Source: Formosa sp. Hel1_31_208 (GTDB lineage Bacteria; Bacteroidota; Bacteroidia; Flavobacteriales; Flavobacteriaceae). From it: a stretch of 64,000 bases of DNA. The translations under genes were made by a program, and so were the position numbers. The stretch spans positions 2,645,001 through 2,709,000 of the forward strand of contig NZ_LT629733.1 of assembly GCF_900104785.1 (NCBI RefSeq), read 5' to 3'. This document shows, in pieces, positions 31,077 to 41,564 of the stretch (position 1 is the first letter of the stretch; the number at the start of each line of letters is the position of its first letter). Below the pieces are notes generated by a model. The model did not search any database and had not been told where the DNA came from. It saw only the letters and a list, made by a program, of their open reading frames with translations.

Positions 31077-32540
31077 ATGAAAAAAAGCATCGCCATAATC
31101 GGTTCAGGGTTCTCAGCACTTTCCGCCTCGTGCTATTTAGCTAAAGATGGATACAATGTTAGCGTTTTTGAAAAAAACGCAACTGTAGGTGGTCGAGCAC
31201 GACAATTAAAAAAAGATGGCTTCACTTTCGATATTGGACCGAGTTGGTATTGGATGCCCGATATTTTTGAAAAGTTTTTTGGTGACTTCGGTAAATCCAC
31301 TTCAGATTATTACACTTTAGACAAATTAAGTCCTGCATATAAAATATTTTTTAAAGATGAAGTGATCACTATAGGTGACACTATGGACAAAATATGTGAT
31401 GAATTTGAACGTATAGAACCAGGAAGTTCAAAACCTTTAAGGAAATTTATTGCTAAAGCCGCCACTAATTATGACATTGCAATTAACAAAGTCGTACTTA
31501 AGCCCGGTTTATCACCGTTTGAGTTAATCACACCTGAAACTGCGACTAGAGTAGATCAATTCTTTAAAACCATAAGTGGCGAAGTAAGACGTAATTTCAA
31601 AAACCCTAAATTAATTTCCACCTTAGAATTTCCGGTATTATTTTTAGGAGCAAAACCTAGTAAAACACCTTCTTTTTATAGTTTTATGAATTATGCCGAT
31701 TTCGGTTTAGGAACTTGGCATCCAAGAGGTGGGATGTATGAGGTTATCCTAGCTATGGAAGCATTAGCTAATAGCTTAGGAGTTACCATTCACACCAATA
31801 GCCCTGTTGAAAAAATCAATGTATCAGATAAAAAAACTACGTCAATACTTGTCAATGGTGAAGAAAAGGCCTTTGATATCGTTTTGAGTGGCGCTGATTA
31901 TCATCACTCGGAAACATTATTAGATGAGAAATACCGTCAGTACTCCGAATCTTATTGGAGTAAAAAAACCTTTGCTCCGTCATCATTATTATTTTATGTT
32001 GGATTTGATAAGAAATTAAATGATATAGAACATCATAATTTGTTCTTTGATACCAATTTCGAAACACATACTGAAGAAATTTATGACAGTCCTCAATGGC
32101 CAAAAGACCCATTATTCTATGCTAATTTTCCTTCTGTAACTGATTCAACCATGGCTCCAATGAATTGTGAAACAGGGTTTTTCCTCATTCCAATAGCACC
32201 TGGTATTGAAGATACAGAGCAACTAAGATCTAAATATTTTGATATTATTATGTCACGTTTTGAACGTCTCACAAAACAAGATGTTAAAAATAATATTATC
32301 TTTAAAGAGTCCTTTTGTGTTAAGGATTTTATTAAAGAGTACAATTCTTATAAAGGAAATGCCTATGGAATGGCCAATACGCTAGCCCAAACCGCCTTTT
32401 TAAGACCCAAATTGAAAAGTAAAAAAGTTAATAACCTTTATTTTACAGGACAATTAACCGTTCCAGGACCAGGGGTTCCTCCGTCTTTAATATCTGGAAA
32501 ATTAGTTGCAGAACTTATTAATAAAAACCACAGCAATTAA
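31077..32540 (+). CDS. crtI: Phytoene desaturase
   Basis: CrtI carries out the desaturation of phytoene to lycopene at the membrane. The 487-residue product has the N-terminal FAD-binding Rossmann motif (AIIGSGFSALSASCYLAKDG), GGRARQLKKDGFTFDIGPSW, and the C-terminal FAD signature NLYFTGQLTVPGPGVPPSL, which are diagnostic for CrtI-type desaturases. Length is normal. It leads a four-gene run with crtB two bases later, then crtZ and crtY, all on the plus strand. Transcription probably starts at the TAAATTTG box at 31062-31069, next to the inverted repeat. Confidence 0.96.
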   Translation: MKKSIAIIGSGFSALSASCYLAKDGYNVSVFEKNATVGGRARQLKKDGFTFDIGPSWYWMPDIFEKFFGDFGKSTSDYYTLDKLSPAYKIFFKDEVITIGDTMDKICDEFERIEPGSSKPLRKFIAKAATNYDIAINKVVLKPGLSPFELITPETATRVDQFFKTISGEVRRNFKNPKLISTLEFPVLFLGAKPSKTPSFYSFMNYADFGLGTWHPRGGMYEVILAMEALANSLGVTIHTNSPVEKINVSDKKTTSILVNGEEKAFDIVLSGADYHHSETLLDEKYRQYSESYWSKKTFAPSSLLFYVGFDKKLNDIEHHNLFFDTNFETHTEEIYDSPQWPKDPLFYANFPSVTDSTMAPMNCETGFFLIPIAPGIEDTEQLRSKYFDIIMSRFERLTKQDVKNNIIFKESFCVKDFIKEYNSYKGNAYGMANTLAQTAFLRPKLKSKKVNNLYFTGQLTVPGPGVPPSLISGKLVAELINKNHSN

Positions 32541-32542
32541 CT

Positions 32543-33382
32543 ATGAAATTAATTTTTGACAATGTATCTAAAGAATGTAGTAAGATAGTAACAAAGTCTT
32601 ACAGCACATCCTTTTCCCTAGCAACTAAAATGCTATCTGCGACTATTCGTCAGGATATTTATAACATTTATGGTTTTGTCCGGTTTGCAGACGAAATTGT
32701 CGATAGTTTTCACGATTATGATAAAGAAATATTATTTAATAATTTTTCAAAAGATTTAGAATTAGCACTTGAGCATAAAATCAGTCTTAATCCTATATTA
32801 AACTCATTTCAGGAAACCTTTCACAGGTATTCTATTGATAAAAGTTTAGTTGATGCATTTATGAAAAGCATGCGGCTAGATTTACATAAGCACAATTATC
32901 TCACAGATGCTGAGTACAAAGAATACATTTATGGTTCTGCCGATGTTGTTGGGTTAATGTGCTTAAAGGTTTTTGTTAAAGGTGATCATGAAAAGTATGA
33001 ATCACTAAAAGATGCTGCCATGCGCTTGGGATCTGCCTTCCAAAAAGTAAATTTCTTAAGAGATTTAAAAGCAGATTTCGAAGATTTAAGTCGAACCTAT
33101 TTCCCAAATACAGATCTCAATCAATTAGATGAAGCATCTAAGCAAGCTATCATTGCGGACATTGAAAGTGATTTTTTAGAAGGATTACAAGGTATTAAAA
33201 GATTACCCATAGAAGCTAAATTCGGAGTATTCATGGCCTATCGTTATTACAGCCAATTGCTTAAAAAGCTAAAAAAAACACCTGCGTTAGAAATAAAGTC
33301 AACCAGAATACGAGTACCTAATTATAAGAAATTTGAATTACTTACTCGCAGTTATGTAAAGTATCAACTTAATTTATTGTAA
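32543..33382 (+). CDS. crtB: Phytoene synthase
   Basis: Joins two geranylgeranyl diphosphates to phytoene. The 279-residue product has the two aspartate-rich sites of squalene/phytoene synthases: the first in VRFADEIVDSFHDYD (DEIVD) and the second in KVNFLRDLKADFEDLSRTYF (RDLKAD), plus SAFQKVNFLRDL and YGSADVVGLMCL. It starts two bases after crtI stops and ends four bases before crtZ, a compact operon with probable translational coupling. All Mg2+-binding motifs are intact. It supplies the substrate for the crtI product just upstream. Confidence 0.96.
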   Translation: MKLIFDNVSKECSKIVTKSYSTSFSLATKMLSATIRQDIYNIYGFVRFADEIVDSFHDYDKEILFNNFSKDLELALEHKISLNPILNSFQETFHRYSIDKSLVDAFMKSMRLDLHKHNYLTDAEYKEYIYGSADVVGLMCLKVFVKGDHEKYESLKDAAMRLGSAFQKVNFLRDLKADFEDLSRTYFPNTDLNQLDEASKQAIIADIESDFLEGLQGIKRLPIEAKFGVFMAYRYYSQLLKKLKKTPALEIKSTRIRVPNYKKFELLTRSYVKYQLNLL

Positions 33383-33386
33383 TTAT

Positions 33387-33836
33387 ATGCAAACAGTTTA
33401 TTGGATTCTTGTTTTTTTAGGTGTATTTAGCACCATGGAATTTATGGCTTGGTTTACACACAAATATGTCATGCATGGTTTTTTATGGGTTTTACATAAA
33501 GACCATCATCATAAAGATCATAAAAGTTGGTTTGAACGTAATGACGCTTTCTTTATATTTTATGCCGTTGTGAGCATGTTTTGTTTTTATTTATGGAGCT
33601 ATGAAGATATATGGTACTGCCTACCTATAGGATTTGGTATTATGGCTTATGGTGCAACTTATTTCGTTGTACACGATATCTTCATTCATCAACGTTTCAA
33701 AATGTTTAGAAATGCTAATAACTGGTATGCTAAAGGTGTGAGACGCGCACACAAAATACATCACAAGCATCTTGGCAAAGATAAAGGGGAATGTTTTGGT
33801 ATGTTATTTGTACCTTTAAAATACTTTAAAAAATAG
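33387..33836 (+). CDS. crtZ: Beta-carotene hydroxylase
   Basis: A 149-residue membrane di-iron enzyme that hydroxylates both rings of beta-carotene, giving zeaxanthin. It has the family's histidine clusters: HKYVMHGFLWVLHKDHHHKD near residue 25 and HDIFIHQRF plus RRAHKIHHKH toward the C-terminus, and about four membrane helices. The length is short, as is usual for the bacterial CrtZ type. It lies between crtB and crtY, and together with these predicts zeaxanthin as the main pigment, as in many marine Flavobacteriaceae. No separate ketolase gene (crtW) is seen in the window. Confidence 0.95.
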   Translation: MQTVYWILVFLGVFSTMEFMAWFTHKYVMHGFLWVLHKDHHHKDHKSWFERNDAFFIFYAVVSMFCFYLWSYEDIWYCLPIGFGIMAYGATYFVVHDIFIHQRFKMFRNANNWYAKGVRRAHKIHHKHLGKDKGECFGMLFVPLKYFKK

Positions 33837-33851
33837 TATTTCTTCGCTTTT

Positions 33852-34997
33852 ATGACTGATAGTTCCCATTTCGATTACATCATTATAGGAAATGGTCTAG
33901 CTGGTTTACAGTTAGCTTTAAGACTGTCTTCAGACTCTTTTTTCGACACCAAGCAAATCGCTCTGATAGATCCGTCAGAGAAGAACCAAAATGATAAAAC
34001 ATGGAGTTTTTGGGAAACTCAACCCTCACAATGGTCATCCATCATTCACAAATCTTGGTGTAAAGCAGCTGTCTTAACTTCGAAGAAAGCAATAGATTTA
34101 TCACTTGAACCTTACAGCTATAATACCATTCGTGCTATCGATTTTTATACGTTAGCAAAATCAAAACTCAAACAAAAAGGTAATATTCACTTTATTGTTG
34201 AAAATGTTACTTCCGTTACTGAAGACCAATCAGTTATTGTAACTACGCCAGATAACTCCTATTCAGCAACACACGTATTTGATAGTCGGGTCCCAGAAGA
34301 ATTCTCAAGAGTATCAAAAGATAGTATTTCAATCATTCAACATTTTAAAGGCTGGGTAATTAAAACAGAAAACGATTGTTTTGATGAGAACAAAGTAATC
34401 ATGATGGATTACCGTTTAAAAGACGGAGACCAAACGACATTTACATATGTCCTTCCATTTTCTAAAACTGAAGCCTTAGTAGAATTCACCTATTTCACTG
34501 AACATATCGTTAAGTCTCATGTTTATGATAGCTATATTAAAGATTACATCATAAATTATCTAAACATCGACAACTATAGCATTATTGAAACTGAACAAGG
34601 TCAAATTCCCATGACCAATTATAACTTTTCGAAATTCAATACAAAAAAAATAACCAAAATAGGTACTGGAGGAGGTTGGGTAAAAGGATCGACAGGCTAT
34701 TCCTTTAAACATACCGAAAAGAAAGTCGCCAAGATCATTAGTAATTTGAAAGCCAATAAAACCCCCTCAACTAAGTTTTTCAAGAAAAAATATAGGTTCT
34801 ATGATAAGATCTTTCTTAAAGTACTCAAAGATGAAAATCAAAAAGGAGAGTGGATATTTGAACAATTTTATAATAAAAACTCAGTGCAAACCATGTTCCG
34901 TTTTTTAGATGAAGAATCTACATTAACTGAAGAACTGAAAATCATGATGTCACTATTTTCATGGAGTTTTATTAAAGCCTTCTTTAAAACGTTGTAA
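33852..34997 (+). CDS. crtY: Lycopene beta-cyclase
   Basis: Cyclises the ends of lycopene to beta-rings. The 381-residue product begins with an FAD/NAD-binding Rossmann motif (FDYIIIGNGLAGLQLALRL), has KTWSFWE and the cyclase signature region EFTYFTEHIV and GTGGGWVKGSTGYSFK. Length and motifs match the CrtY family of bacteria. Last gene of the crtIBZY run, 15 bases after crtZ. Its stop codon overlaps the end of the convergent TlpA-like gene by 14 bases, so the two transcripts are complementary at their 3' ends and there is no separate terminator. Confidence 0.95.
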   Translation: MTDSSHFDYIIIGNGLAGLQLALRLSSDSFFDTKQIALIDPSEKNQNDKTWSFWETQPSQWSSIIHKSWCKAAVLTSKKAIDLSLEPYSYNTIRAIDFYTLAKSKLKQKGNIHFIVENVTSVTEDQSVIVTTPDNSYSATHVFDSRVPEEFSRVSKDSISIIQHFKGWVIKTENDCFDENKVIMMDYRLKDGDQTTFTYVLPFSKTEALVEFTYFTEHIVKSHVYDSYIKDYIINYLNIDNYSIIETEQGQIPMTNYNFSKFNTKKITKIGTGGGWVKGSTGYSFKHTEKKVAKIISNLKANKTPSTKFFKKKYRFYDKIFLKVLKDENQKGEWIFEQFYNKNSVQTMFRFLDEESTLTEELKIMMSLFSWSFIKAFFKTL

Positions 34998-35562
34998 GTA
35001 AGTCATCAATAGCAGTTGTCACAACAGCACTATTCCAATCTGCTGCTCCAGATTTATCAATTAATATATCACCCGTTTTACTTATTAGAAATGTTCTAGG
35101 AATAGAAGATACCTTCAATTCTTTTGGGTATTCGGTTAAGGATTGGTACGTTTTAAAAGTAAAGCACTTTGAAGACATAAAAGTGTTAACAACCGAATTA
35201 TCCTCATTAGAGACAAACAAAAAGACAATATTATCATTGTCCTCATATTTTCTATAAAGTTTTTCTAAACTAGGCATTTCGGCTATACAAGGCGGACACC
35301 AAGTTGCCCAAAAATTAATCACAATCACTTTTCCTTCTGCAGTTTGAAAATCAAAACGATTACCAAAACTATCTTTTAATTGCCAATCATAACTCGTGAA
35401 TTGTTTTCGTTCCAAAACATCAATGACTGAAGGTTTAATAATTTGGGTAATCCCTTTATTTATTAATATCTGGATGGGATAACGTGTTTGAGGAATAATC
35501 AATATAATGATGATAACAATTAATGCCACATTATAAACTTTCTTTCTTTTCTCTTTTGTCAT
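34984..35562 (-). CDS. TlpA-like membrane-anchored thioredoxin
   Basis: A 192-residue protein with an N-terminal membrane anchor (ALIVIIIILIIPQTRYPIQ), then a thioredoxin fold of the TlpA/ResA type with the active-site WCPPC in NFWATWCPPCIAEMPSLEKL and the cis-Pro in SSIPRTFLISK. Such proteins reduce periplasmic disulfides, often for cytochrome or metal-centre assembly. The partner is unknown. Ends 14 bases inside crtY on the opposite strand; upstream is a 262-base gap with no obvious gene before acn. Confidence 0.9.
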   Translation of the reverse strand: MTKEKRKKVYNVALIVIIIILIIPQTRYPIQILINKGITQIIKPSVIDVLERKQFTSYDWQLKDSFGNRFDFQTAEGKVIVINFWATWCPPCIAEMPSLEKLYRKYEDNDNIVFLFVSNEDNSVVNTFMSSKCFTFKTYQSLTEYPKELKVSSIPRTFLISKTGDILIDKSGAADWNSAVVTTAIDDLLTTF

Positions 35563-35780
35563 TGTTTTCGAATAAGACCCCTATTATCTATGTCGATAAT
35601 AGGTTTCAAATCTAACAACAAAACTCTAAACTTTAGAATTAAGTATTTTAATTTCCTTTGTTTTTACTTTACGTTGAGAGATCATGATGTAATAAAATAG
35701 TATTCGCATTTGCCTCTATTCTGTTATAAGATGTTGTTGGCAATTACATATTAAACACCTTTTAATAATACCATAAAAAA

Positions 35781-35804
35781 AGCCCTTGATTTCTCAAGAG
35801 CTTA
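35781..35804 (-). terminator. Aconitase terminator
   Basis: A 10-bp stem with one mismatch or wobble (35781-35790 with 35795-35804) and loop TTTC is followed on the minus strand by a run of T, 20 bases after the aconitase stop codon. Confidence 0.7.
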
Positions 35805-35824
35805 AATTTATCTAAAGACAGCAA

Positions 35825-38095
35825 TTAGGCTGCATTTTCTTTTTTAATCAAGTTTAAAGCAGAACCTTCATTATACCAATCAATTTGAGACTGATTATAA
35901 GTATGGTTTACTTTAATTGTATCTGAACTTCCATCAGCATGCACAACTTCTATTGTTAATTGCTTATCTGGAGCAAACTCATTTAAATCTAAAAAGTTAA
36001 ACGTGTCATCCTCCTGAATTAAATCGTAGTCACTTTCATTAGCAAATGTCAGTCCAAGCATCCCTTGTTTTTTAAGGTTTGTTTCATGAATACGTGCAAA
36101 TGATTTGACAATAACTGCAGCAACACCTAGATGACGCGGTTGCATAGCCGCATGTTCCCTAGAAGAACCTTCTCCATAATTATGATCACCAACAACTATA
36201 GATTTGATTCCTGCCGCTTTGTATGCTCTAGCAGTATCTGGAACACCACCAAACTCTCCTGTTAATTGATTTTTAACAAAATTTGTTTTCTTTCCAAAAG
36301 CATTTACAGCTCCAATTAACGTGTTGTTCGAAATATTATCTAAATGACCACGGAAGCGCAACCAAGGTCCAGCCATACTAATATGATCTGTTGTGCACTT
36401 TCCAAATGCTTTTATGAGAAGTTTAGCTCCGGTAATTGAATCTCCAAGAGGTTGGAATGGTGTCAATAGTTGTAAACGTTCAGAATCTGAAGCTACTTTA
36501 ACTTGAACGCCACTTCCATCTTCCATAGGTGCTAAATAGCCATTATCTTTTACCTCAAAACCTTTTGGTGGTAATTCCCATCCTGTTGGTTCATCTAACA
36601 TAACTTCCTCTCCGTTTTCATTAATTAGAGCATCAGTCATTGGATTAAAATCTAATCGACCAGCGAGTGCTATGGCCGCAGTTAGTTCTGGTGATGCCAC
36701 AAACGCGTGTGTATTTGGGTTTCCATCGGCACGTTTTGCGAAGTTTCTATTAAATGAGTGTACGATACTATTTTTTGGCGCGTTTTTCGGATCTTCATAG
36801 CGAGCCCATTGCCCAATACAAGGTCCACAAGCATTAGTGAATATCTTAGCATCTAGTTTCTCGAAAATTTGAAGAATTCCATCACGCTCAGCCGTATAAC
36901 GAACCTGTTCAGAACCAGGATTAATTCCTAATTCAGATTTCATCTTTACACCTCTATCTAAAGCTTGCTGAGCAACCGAAGAGGCACGAGATAAATCTTC
37001 ATAAGAGGAGTTAGTACAAGAACCAATTAAGCCCCATTCTACCTTCATTGGCCAATCGTTAGCTTTTGCTTTTTCAGTCATATCTGAACCAACTTTAGTA
37101 GATAAATCCGGCGTAAAAGGCCCGTTTAATAAAGGACCTAGTTCAGAAAGATTAATATCTATTACTTGATCAAAATAGTGTTCAGGATTTGCGTATACTT
37201 CAGCATCGCCTGTTAAATAATTCTTTACTTGATTTGCTGCATCCGCTACATCTGCTCTATCGGTTGAACGCAAATAACGTTCCATCGATTCGTCATAACC
37301 AAAGGTTGAAGTCGTTGCTCCAATTTCGGCTCCCATATTACAAATAGTTCCTTTTCCAGTACAAGACATTCCTGTTGCACCTGGACCAAAATATTCAACA
37401 ATAGCTCCAGTTCCTCCTTTTACGGTAAGAATTTCAGCTACTTTTAATATCACATCTTTAGGCGCAGTCCATCCAGATAATTTACCTGTTAATCTTACGC
37501 CTATAAGTTTAGGGAATTTTAATTCCCAAGCCATTCCTGCCATGACATCAACAGCATCAGCTCCTCCAACTCCAATAGCAACCATTCCTAGTCCGCCAGC
37601 ATTCACTGTATGCGAATCGGTTCCTATCATCATTCCACCAGGAAATGCATAATTTTCTAAAACTACTTGATGAATAATACCAGCTCCTGGTTTCCAGAAA
37701 CCAATTCCGTATTTATTAGATACTGATTCTAAGAAGTTAAATACTTCATTACTCGTATTTATCGCATGTTGTAAATCTGATGCCGCACCATTTTTTGCCT
37801 GAATCAAGTGATCGCAATGCACTGTTGTTGGCACAGCGACTTTACTTTTACCTGCTTGCATAAACTGCAATAACGCCATTTGTGCAGTTGCATCTTGACA
37901 TGCTACTCTATCTGGAGCAAAATCTACATAATCTTTACCCCTGGTGAATGCCTTAGTAGGTTGTCCATCCCAAAGGTGAGAATATAATATTTTTTCTGAA
38001 AGTGTTAGCGGTTTACCAACGACATCGCGAGCTGCATCAACGCGCTCCGACATATTTGAATACACCTTTTTAATCATGTCTATATCAAAAGCCAT
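35825..38095 (-). CDS. acn: Aconitate hydratase, mitochondrial type
   Basis: Interconverts citrate and isocitrate in the TCA cycle, using a [4Fe-4S] cluster. The 756-residue product aligns with the mitochondrial-type family: [33 protein letters not shown], cluster ligands from [11 protein letters not shown] and [10 protein letters not shown], and the swivel domain with [14 protein letters not shown]. All three expected Cys contexts are present (SCTNS plus CGPC). Bacteroidota generally carry this form in place of AcnB. The gene is single, with a terminator 20 bases downstream; a 244-base non-coding gap lies upstream. Confidence 0.95.
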   Translation of the reverse strand: MAFDIDMIKKVYSNMSERVDAARDVVGKPLTLSEKILYSHLWDGQPTKAFTRGKDYVDFAPDRVACQDATAQMALLQFMQAGKSKVAVPTTVHCDHLIQAKNGAASDLQHAINTSNEVFNFLESVSNKYGIGFWKPGAGIIHQVVLENYAFPGGMMIGTDSHTVNAGGLGMVAIGVGGADAVDVMAGMAWELKFPKLIGVRLTGKLSGWTAPKDVILKVAEILTVKGGTGAIVEYFGPGATGMSCTGKGTICNMGAEIGATTSTFGYDESMERYLRSTDRADVADAANQVKNYLTGDAEVYANPEHYFDQVIDINLSELGPLLNGPFTPDLSTKVGSDMTEKAKANDWPMKVEWGLIGSCTNSSYEDLSRASSVAQQALDRGVKMKSELGINPGSEQVRYTAERDGILQIFEKLDAKIFTNACGPCIGQWARYEDPKNAPKNSIVHSFNRNFAKRADGNPNTHAFVASPELTAAIALAGRLDFNPMTDALINENGEEVMLDEPTGWELPPKGFEVKDNGYLAPMEDGSGVQVKVASDSERLQLLTPFQPLGDSITGAKLLIKAFGKCTTDHISMAGPWLRFRGHLDNISNNTLIGAVNAFGKKTNFVKNQLTGEFGGVPDTARAYKAAGIKSIVVGDHNYGEGSSREHAAMQPRHLGVAAVIVKSFARIHETNLKKQGMLGLTFANESDYDLIQEDDTFNFLDLNEFAPDKQLTIEVVHADGSSDTIKVNHTYNQSQIDWYNEGSALNLIKKENAA

Positions 38096-38339
38096 ATGTA
38101 GTATTTAAATATTAATTATCAATTTAAAAGTCTTGCAAAATTACAACTTTTCATGCAAATTAAAAAATATGTAATGAAAAGTGAATTATATTGAATATAA
38201 ATCAATAAATGGTATGATTTTTAGAATAAAAGTAAATTATTACCAAGAATTATGAATGAAAATTATTAAATTAACAATTCAATCAACAGGAACTGAGACT
38301 GAATTTATTCTTCAAATCACATCTTTTAATCGTGTTCAA

Positions 38340-39293
38340 TTAAAATAAGCTCCTAATGATTTGATCATCTGTAATGCCTTCAGCTTCTGCTTTGTAGTTT
38401 TTAATAATTCTATGACGTAATACACCAGAAGCAACGGCTTGAATATTTTCGATATCTGGAGAGAACTTTCCATGAATTGCGGCGTGAGTTTTTGCTGCTA
38501 AAACTAAGTTTTGAGAAGCTCGAGGTCCAGCACCCCAATCTACGAATTCAGAAACGAGTTCTGATGCTGTAGACTCATTAGGTCTTGATTTACTCACCAT
38601 ACGCACTGCATACTCTATAACATTATCTGGAACTGGAATACGACGGATTAAATTTTGATAATCTATAATTTCTTGAGCCGTAAATAACGGATTTACGGAA
38701 GCTTGAACGTCTGTTGTTGTAGTTTTCACGACTTGAACCTCTTCCTCAAAAGTTGGATAACTCAAATTAATAGCAAACATAAAACGGTCTAATTGTGCTT
38801 CTGGCAAGGGATAAGTTCCTTCTTGCTCAATTGGGTTTTGTGTTGCTAATACAAAATATGGAAGATCTAATTTATAGTGATGTCCAGATACCGTAACGGC
38901 TCTTTCTTGCATGGCTTCTAATAAAGCTGCTTGCGTTTTAGGTGGTGTACGGTTAATTTCATCGGCCAAAATAATATTTGCAAAAATTGGTCCTTTGATA
39001 AACTTAAAATGTCTATTCTCATCTAAGATCTCACTCCCTAAAATATCACTAGGCATCAAATCTGGAGTAAACTGAATACGTTTAAAATTTAAACCTAAGG
39101 CTTGCGCAATCGTATTTACCATTAAGGTTTTTGCGAGACCAGGCACCCCTATTAATAACGAATGACCTCCAGAGAAAATGGAAATTAGAATCTGGTTGAC
39201 AACTTCATCCTGTCCTACAATGACTTTAGCGACTTCGGTTCTTAGGAGTTGATATTTCTTTACAAACTGTTCTATTGCAGTAACGTCAGACAT
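38340..39293 (-). CDS. MoxR-family AAA+ ATPase
   Basis: The 317-residue AAA+ protein has Walker A GVPGLAKTLM, Walker B in NIILADEINRTPPKTQAALLEA, sensor 1 in FVLATQNPIEQEGTYPLPEA, and the MoxR arginine-containing segment EAQLDRFMFAINLSYP. MoxR proteins act as chaperones with von Willebrand-domain partners, often activating other complexes. No VWA gene is next to it in this window; instead it starts one base after the SurA-like gene. That linkage to periplasmic chaperones is common in Flavobacteria in my memory, but its meaning is unclear. Confidence 0.93.
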   Translation of the reverse strand: MSDVTAIEQFVKKYQLLRTEVAKVIVGQDEVVNQILISIFSGGHSLLIGVPGLAKTLMVNTIAQALGLNFKRIQFTPDLMPSDILGSEILDENRHFKFIKGPIFANIILADEINRTPPKTQAALLEAMQERAVTVSGHHYKLDLPYFVLATQNPIEQEGTYPLPEAQLDRFMFAINLSYPTFEEEVQVVKTTTTDVQASVNPLFTAQEIIDYQNLIRRIPVPDNVIEYAVRMVSKSRPNESTASELVSEFVDWGAGPRASQNLVLAAKTHAAIHGKFSPDIENIQAVASGVLRHRIIKNYKAEAEGITDDQIIRSLF

Positions 39294-39294
39294 A

Positions 39295-40749
39295 TTATTC
39301 TTTTTCAGTTTTTAGCCAATTACTATTAAATTCACAAGCTTTATAATCGTCGTTTATTTTGACATAAGTATCGAAAATCTTTTCTTCTTGCCATTTTTCG
39401 ATCTCTTTAAATTGCTTGTCTTGCAAGGCTAAATTTTTAATTTTTAAATAGTCACGGGCAAAATCAGCTTCATGCTCATTAATTCTGTCTGTCACTGTTA
39501 AGAGTTTAAACTTAATAGGGTTAATTCTATCTTGATCACGCAGCACTAAACTAATCTCTCCATCTTTCAAGTCTTGAATTTGACCGTATAATTCAGGATC
39601 CATCTTTGTTAATTCCAAACTCGAATCTTGAGTATATGGGTTTATTAACTGGCCACCTTCAAATTTAGTTTCCTCTTCATCGCTAAATTCACGTGCAGCA
39701 TCTGCAAAACTTAAGTCTCCTGCTATAATGCGCTCTCTAACTCTAGTAATTTCATCACTCGCTTCTTTTATGGCATCTTCGGTCATTTCTGGGCGTAACA
39801 AGATATGTCTGATATCATATTCTTGACCTCTAACCTTTTCTAACAAGATTATATGGTATCCAAAATCAGTTTCAAAAGGATCAGAAATCTCTCCTTCTTG
39901 CAATGAAAAAGCTACATCACGAAATTCTTTTACCATTTGCGGACGTTTTCTATTGAGTGTGTAAGCACCACCTTTACTTCGTGCTGCAGTATCATCAGAA
40001 TAGAATACAGCTTTAGTAGTAAAACTTGCACCATTTTCAATCACATCAGCCTTAAATTCTTTAAGACGGTCTATAACCACTTGTTTTGCCTCTTCCGTCA
40101 CCTCGGGAATGACAATAATTTGAGCTACTTTAAGTTCTGTTCCAAATATTGGACGTTCTTCTTTGGGTATACTATTAAAATATTCTCTAACTTCTTCGGG
40201 TGTTACTTCAACTTCTTCTACAATTTTTCGTTGCATATCGCCTGCTAACTTCTGATACTTGTTGATCTCAAACATCTCTTCACGAAGACTTTGCTCACTA
40301 TCTTTATTATAGAAATCTAACAGTTCTTGCATAGAACCACCCTTTTCTTCTAAAAAGGCTGATATCTGTTGCTCGATATTCGACCGAATCTCAAGTTCAT
40401 TAACAACAATACTATCTTGAATAGCATGGTGTGCGTAAAGTTTATCCTCTAGTAATTTTCCGAAGAGCTGGCATCTCGTAATATCTTTTATAGAGACACC
40501 TCTTGCCTGTAATTGGATATATTCTTTGTCAATATCAGAATCTAAAACCACAAAATCGCCAACAACAGCTGCAACACCATCTACTTTTTTGCGATCATTT
40601 TGAGTTGAATCCATTTGCTTTTTGGACGTATCTATTACATCCTGAATAATTTCTTGGGCTCCGGCAACATTAATCGCCATTACGCCTAGAACTAAGCTTG
40701 TAATAACGGACTTAGTTATAAATTTCAAATTGTTTGTTCTTAATTGCAT
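39295..40749 (-). CDS. SurA-like periplasmic peptidyl-prolyl isomerase
   Basis: Helps fold outer-membrane proteins in the periplasm. From the ATG at 40749 the product is 484 residues: signal peptide (KSVITSLVLGVMAINVAGA), SurA N-terminal helical domain (VDGVAAVVGDFVVLDSDID), two parvulin domains (first ELKVAQIIVI to GYHIILLEK, second YDIRHILLRP to FADAAREFSD). An upstream ATG at 40770 overlaps the preceding gene by 59 bases, and a TTG at 40728 (MKFITKS) is another possible start; 40749 is a compromise. It overlaps the gene before it and is one base from the MoxR gene. Related but distinct from the PPIase genes upstream. Confidence 0.88.
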   Translation of the reverse strand: MQLRTNNLKFITKSVITSLVLGVMAINVAGAQEIIQDVIDTSKKQMDSTQNDRKKVDGVAAVVGDFVVLDSDIDKEYIQLQARGVSIKDITRCQLFGKLLEDKLYAHHAIQDSIVVNELEIRSNIEQQISAFLEEKGGSMQELLDFYNKDSEQSLREEMFEINKYQKLAGDMQRKIVEEVEVTPEEVREYFNSIPKEERPIFGTELKVAQIIVIPEVTEEAKQVVIDRLKEFKADVIENGASFTTKAVFYSDDTAARSKGGAYTLNRKRPQMVKEFRDVAFSLQEGEISDPFETDFGYHIILLEKVRGQEYDIRHILLRPEMTEDAIKEASDEITRVRERIIAGDLSFADAAREFSDEEETKFEGGQLINPYTQDSSLELTKMDPELYGQIQDLKDGEISLVLRDQDRINPIKFKLLTVTDRINEHEADFARDYLKIKNLALQDKQFKEIEKWQEEKIFDTYVKINDDYKACEFNSNWLKTEKE

Positions 40750-41563
40750 CTTTGGTAATATCTTTTTCAAGTTGTTTAATTAACTCTAACTTTCTTTTGT
40801 TAATTACAATTTGTTTAATCGTAGGTTTTACGTACTCTAAAGGCGCTAAATCATTTTGTGATAACACGTCTTTTATTTGCATCAAATATAGGTCTAATGA
40901 ATCTTTGAGCTGTATATAATTAGATTTTTTTAACAGTTCTTTTTTGTTTTCAGAATTGAGAACACTAATTTTCTCGGTAATTTGCGAAGCTTGTATCCAT
41001 ATGGAATCGTTAAGCGAATAACTTTTAAACTGGACTGAAATAGAATCTAAAAAACGTTGATCTTCTGCATCAAATCGCTTAAAGCGGGTTTTAATTTCTG
41101 CCTCATTTATCGCATTTTGAGGTATGGTAATATACCTAAATTTAACGAGTTCCTCATTTAGTTTAAAGGTTTCTTGATTAGCATCATAAACCGCTTTAGC
41201 TTGAGTTTCACTTACTAAGGTATCAATACTTTTTTTAACCAAAGCGTCTAAATACGCTTTGGTGTACAAGTCATTTTTATATTGAACAACCAATCTGTCA
41301 AAATCTACTTGTTTATTCTCAGGCAAGTTGAGTTCTGCGCCATCTAACAATAATTGTTGTGTTGCCCATCTATTGATATAACTGCTAACAATTTGTGTGC
41401 TATCTTGTGCATCAGTACCTTCAGCTACGAGATCATATATATCCTCTTCATATAAAAACGTCTCGCCTACTCTAGCAATTGGGTTTCTATCGTCTGTTGG
41501 TTTAAAAAAATCACAGGCGAATACCGTAAAAATACAGCAAATGTATACCGAGATACGTTTCAC
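40712..41563 (-). CDS. SurA-like lipoprotein without isomerase domain
   Basis: A GTG start at 41563 gives a 283-residue lipoprotein with start MKRISVYICCIFTVFAC, lipobox VFAC, directly after the stop codon of the previous gene. An ATG ten codons upstream at 41593 would overlap that gene by 29 bases and give a less usual signal. The mature part has the pattern PIARVGETFLYEEDIYDLV of SurA N-terminal domains and long helices, but I see no parvulin core motif. It is probably a chaperone-like partner of the two PPIases that flank it. Function is inferred from neighbours. Confidence 0.8.
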   Translation of the reverse strand: MKRISVYICCIFTVFACDFFKPTDDRNPIARVGETFLYEEDIYDLVAEGTDAQDSTQIVSSYINRWATQQLLLDGAELNLPENKQVDFDRLVVQYKNDLYTKAYLDALVKKSIDTLVSETQAKAVYDANQETFKLNEELVKFRYITIPQNAINEAEIKTRFKRFDAEDQRFLDSISVQFKSYSLNDSIWIQASQITEKISVLNSENKKELLKKSNYIQLKDSLDLYLMQIKDVLSQNDLAPLEYVKPTIKQIVINKRKLELIKQLEKDITKDAIKNKQFEIYN

Positions 41564-41564
41564 A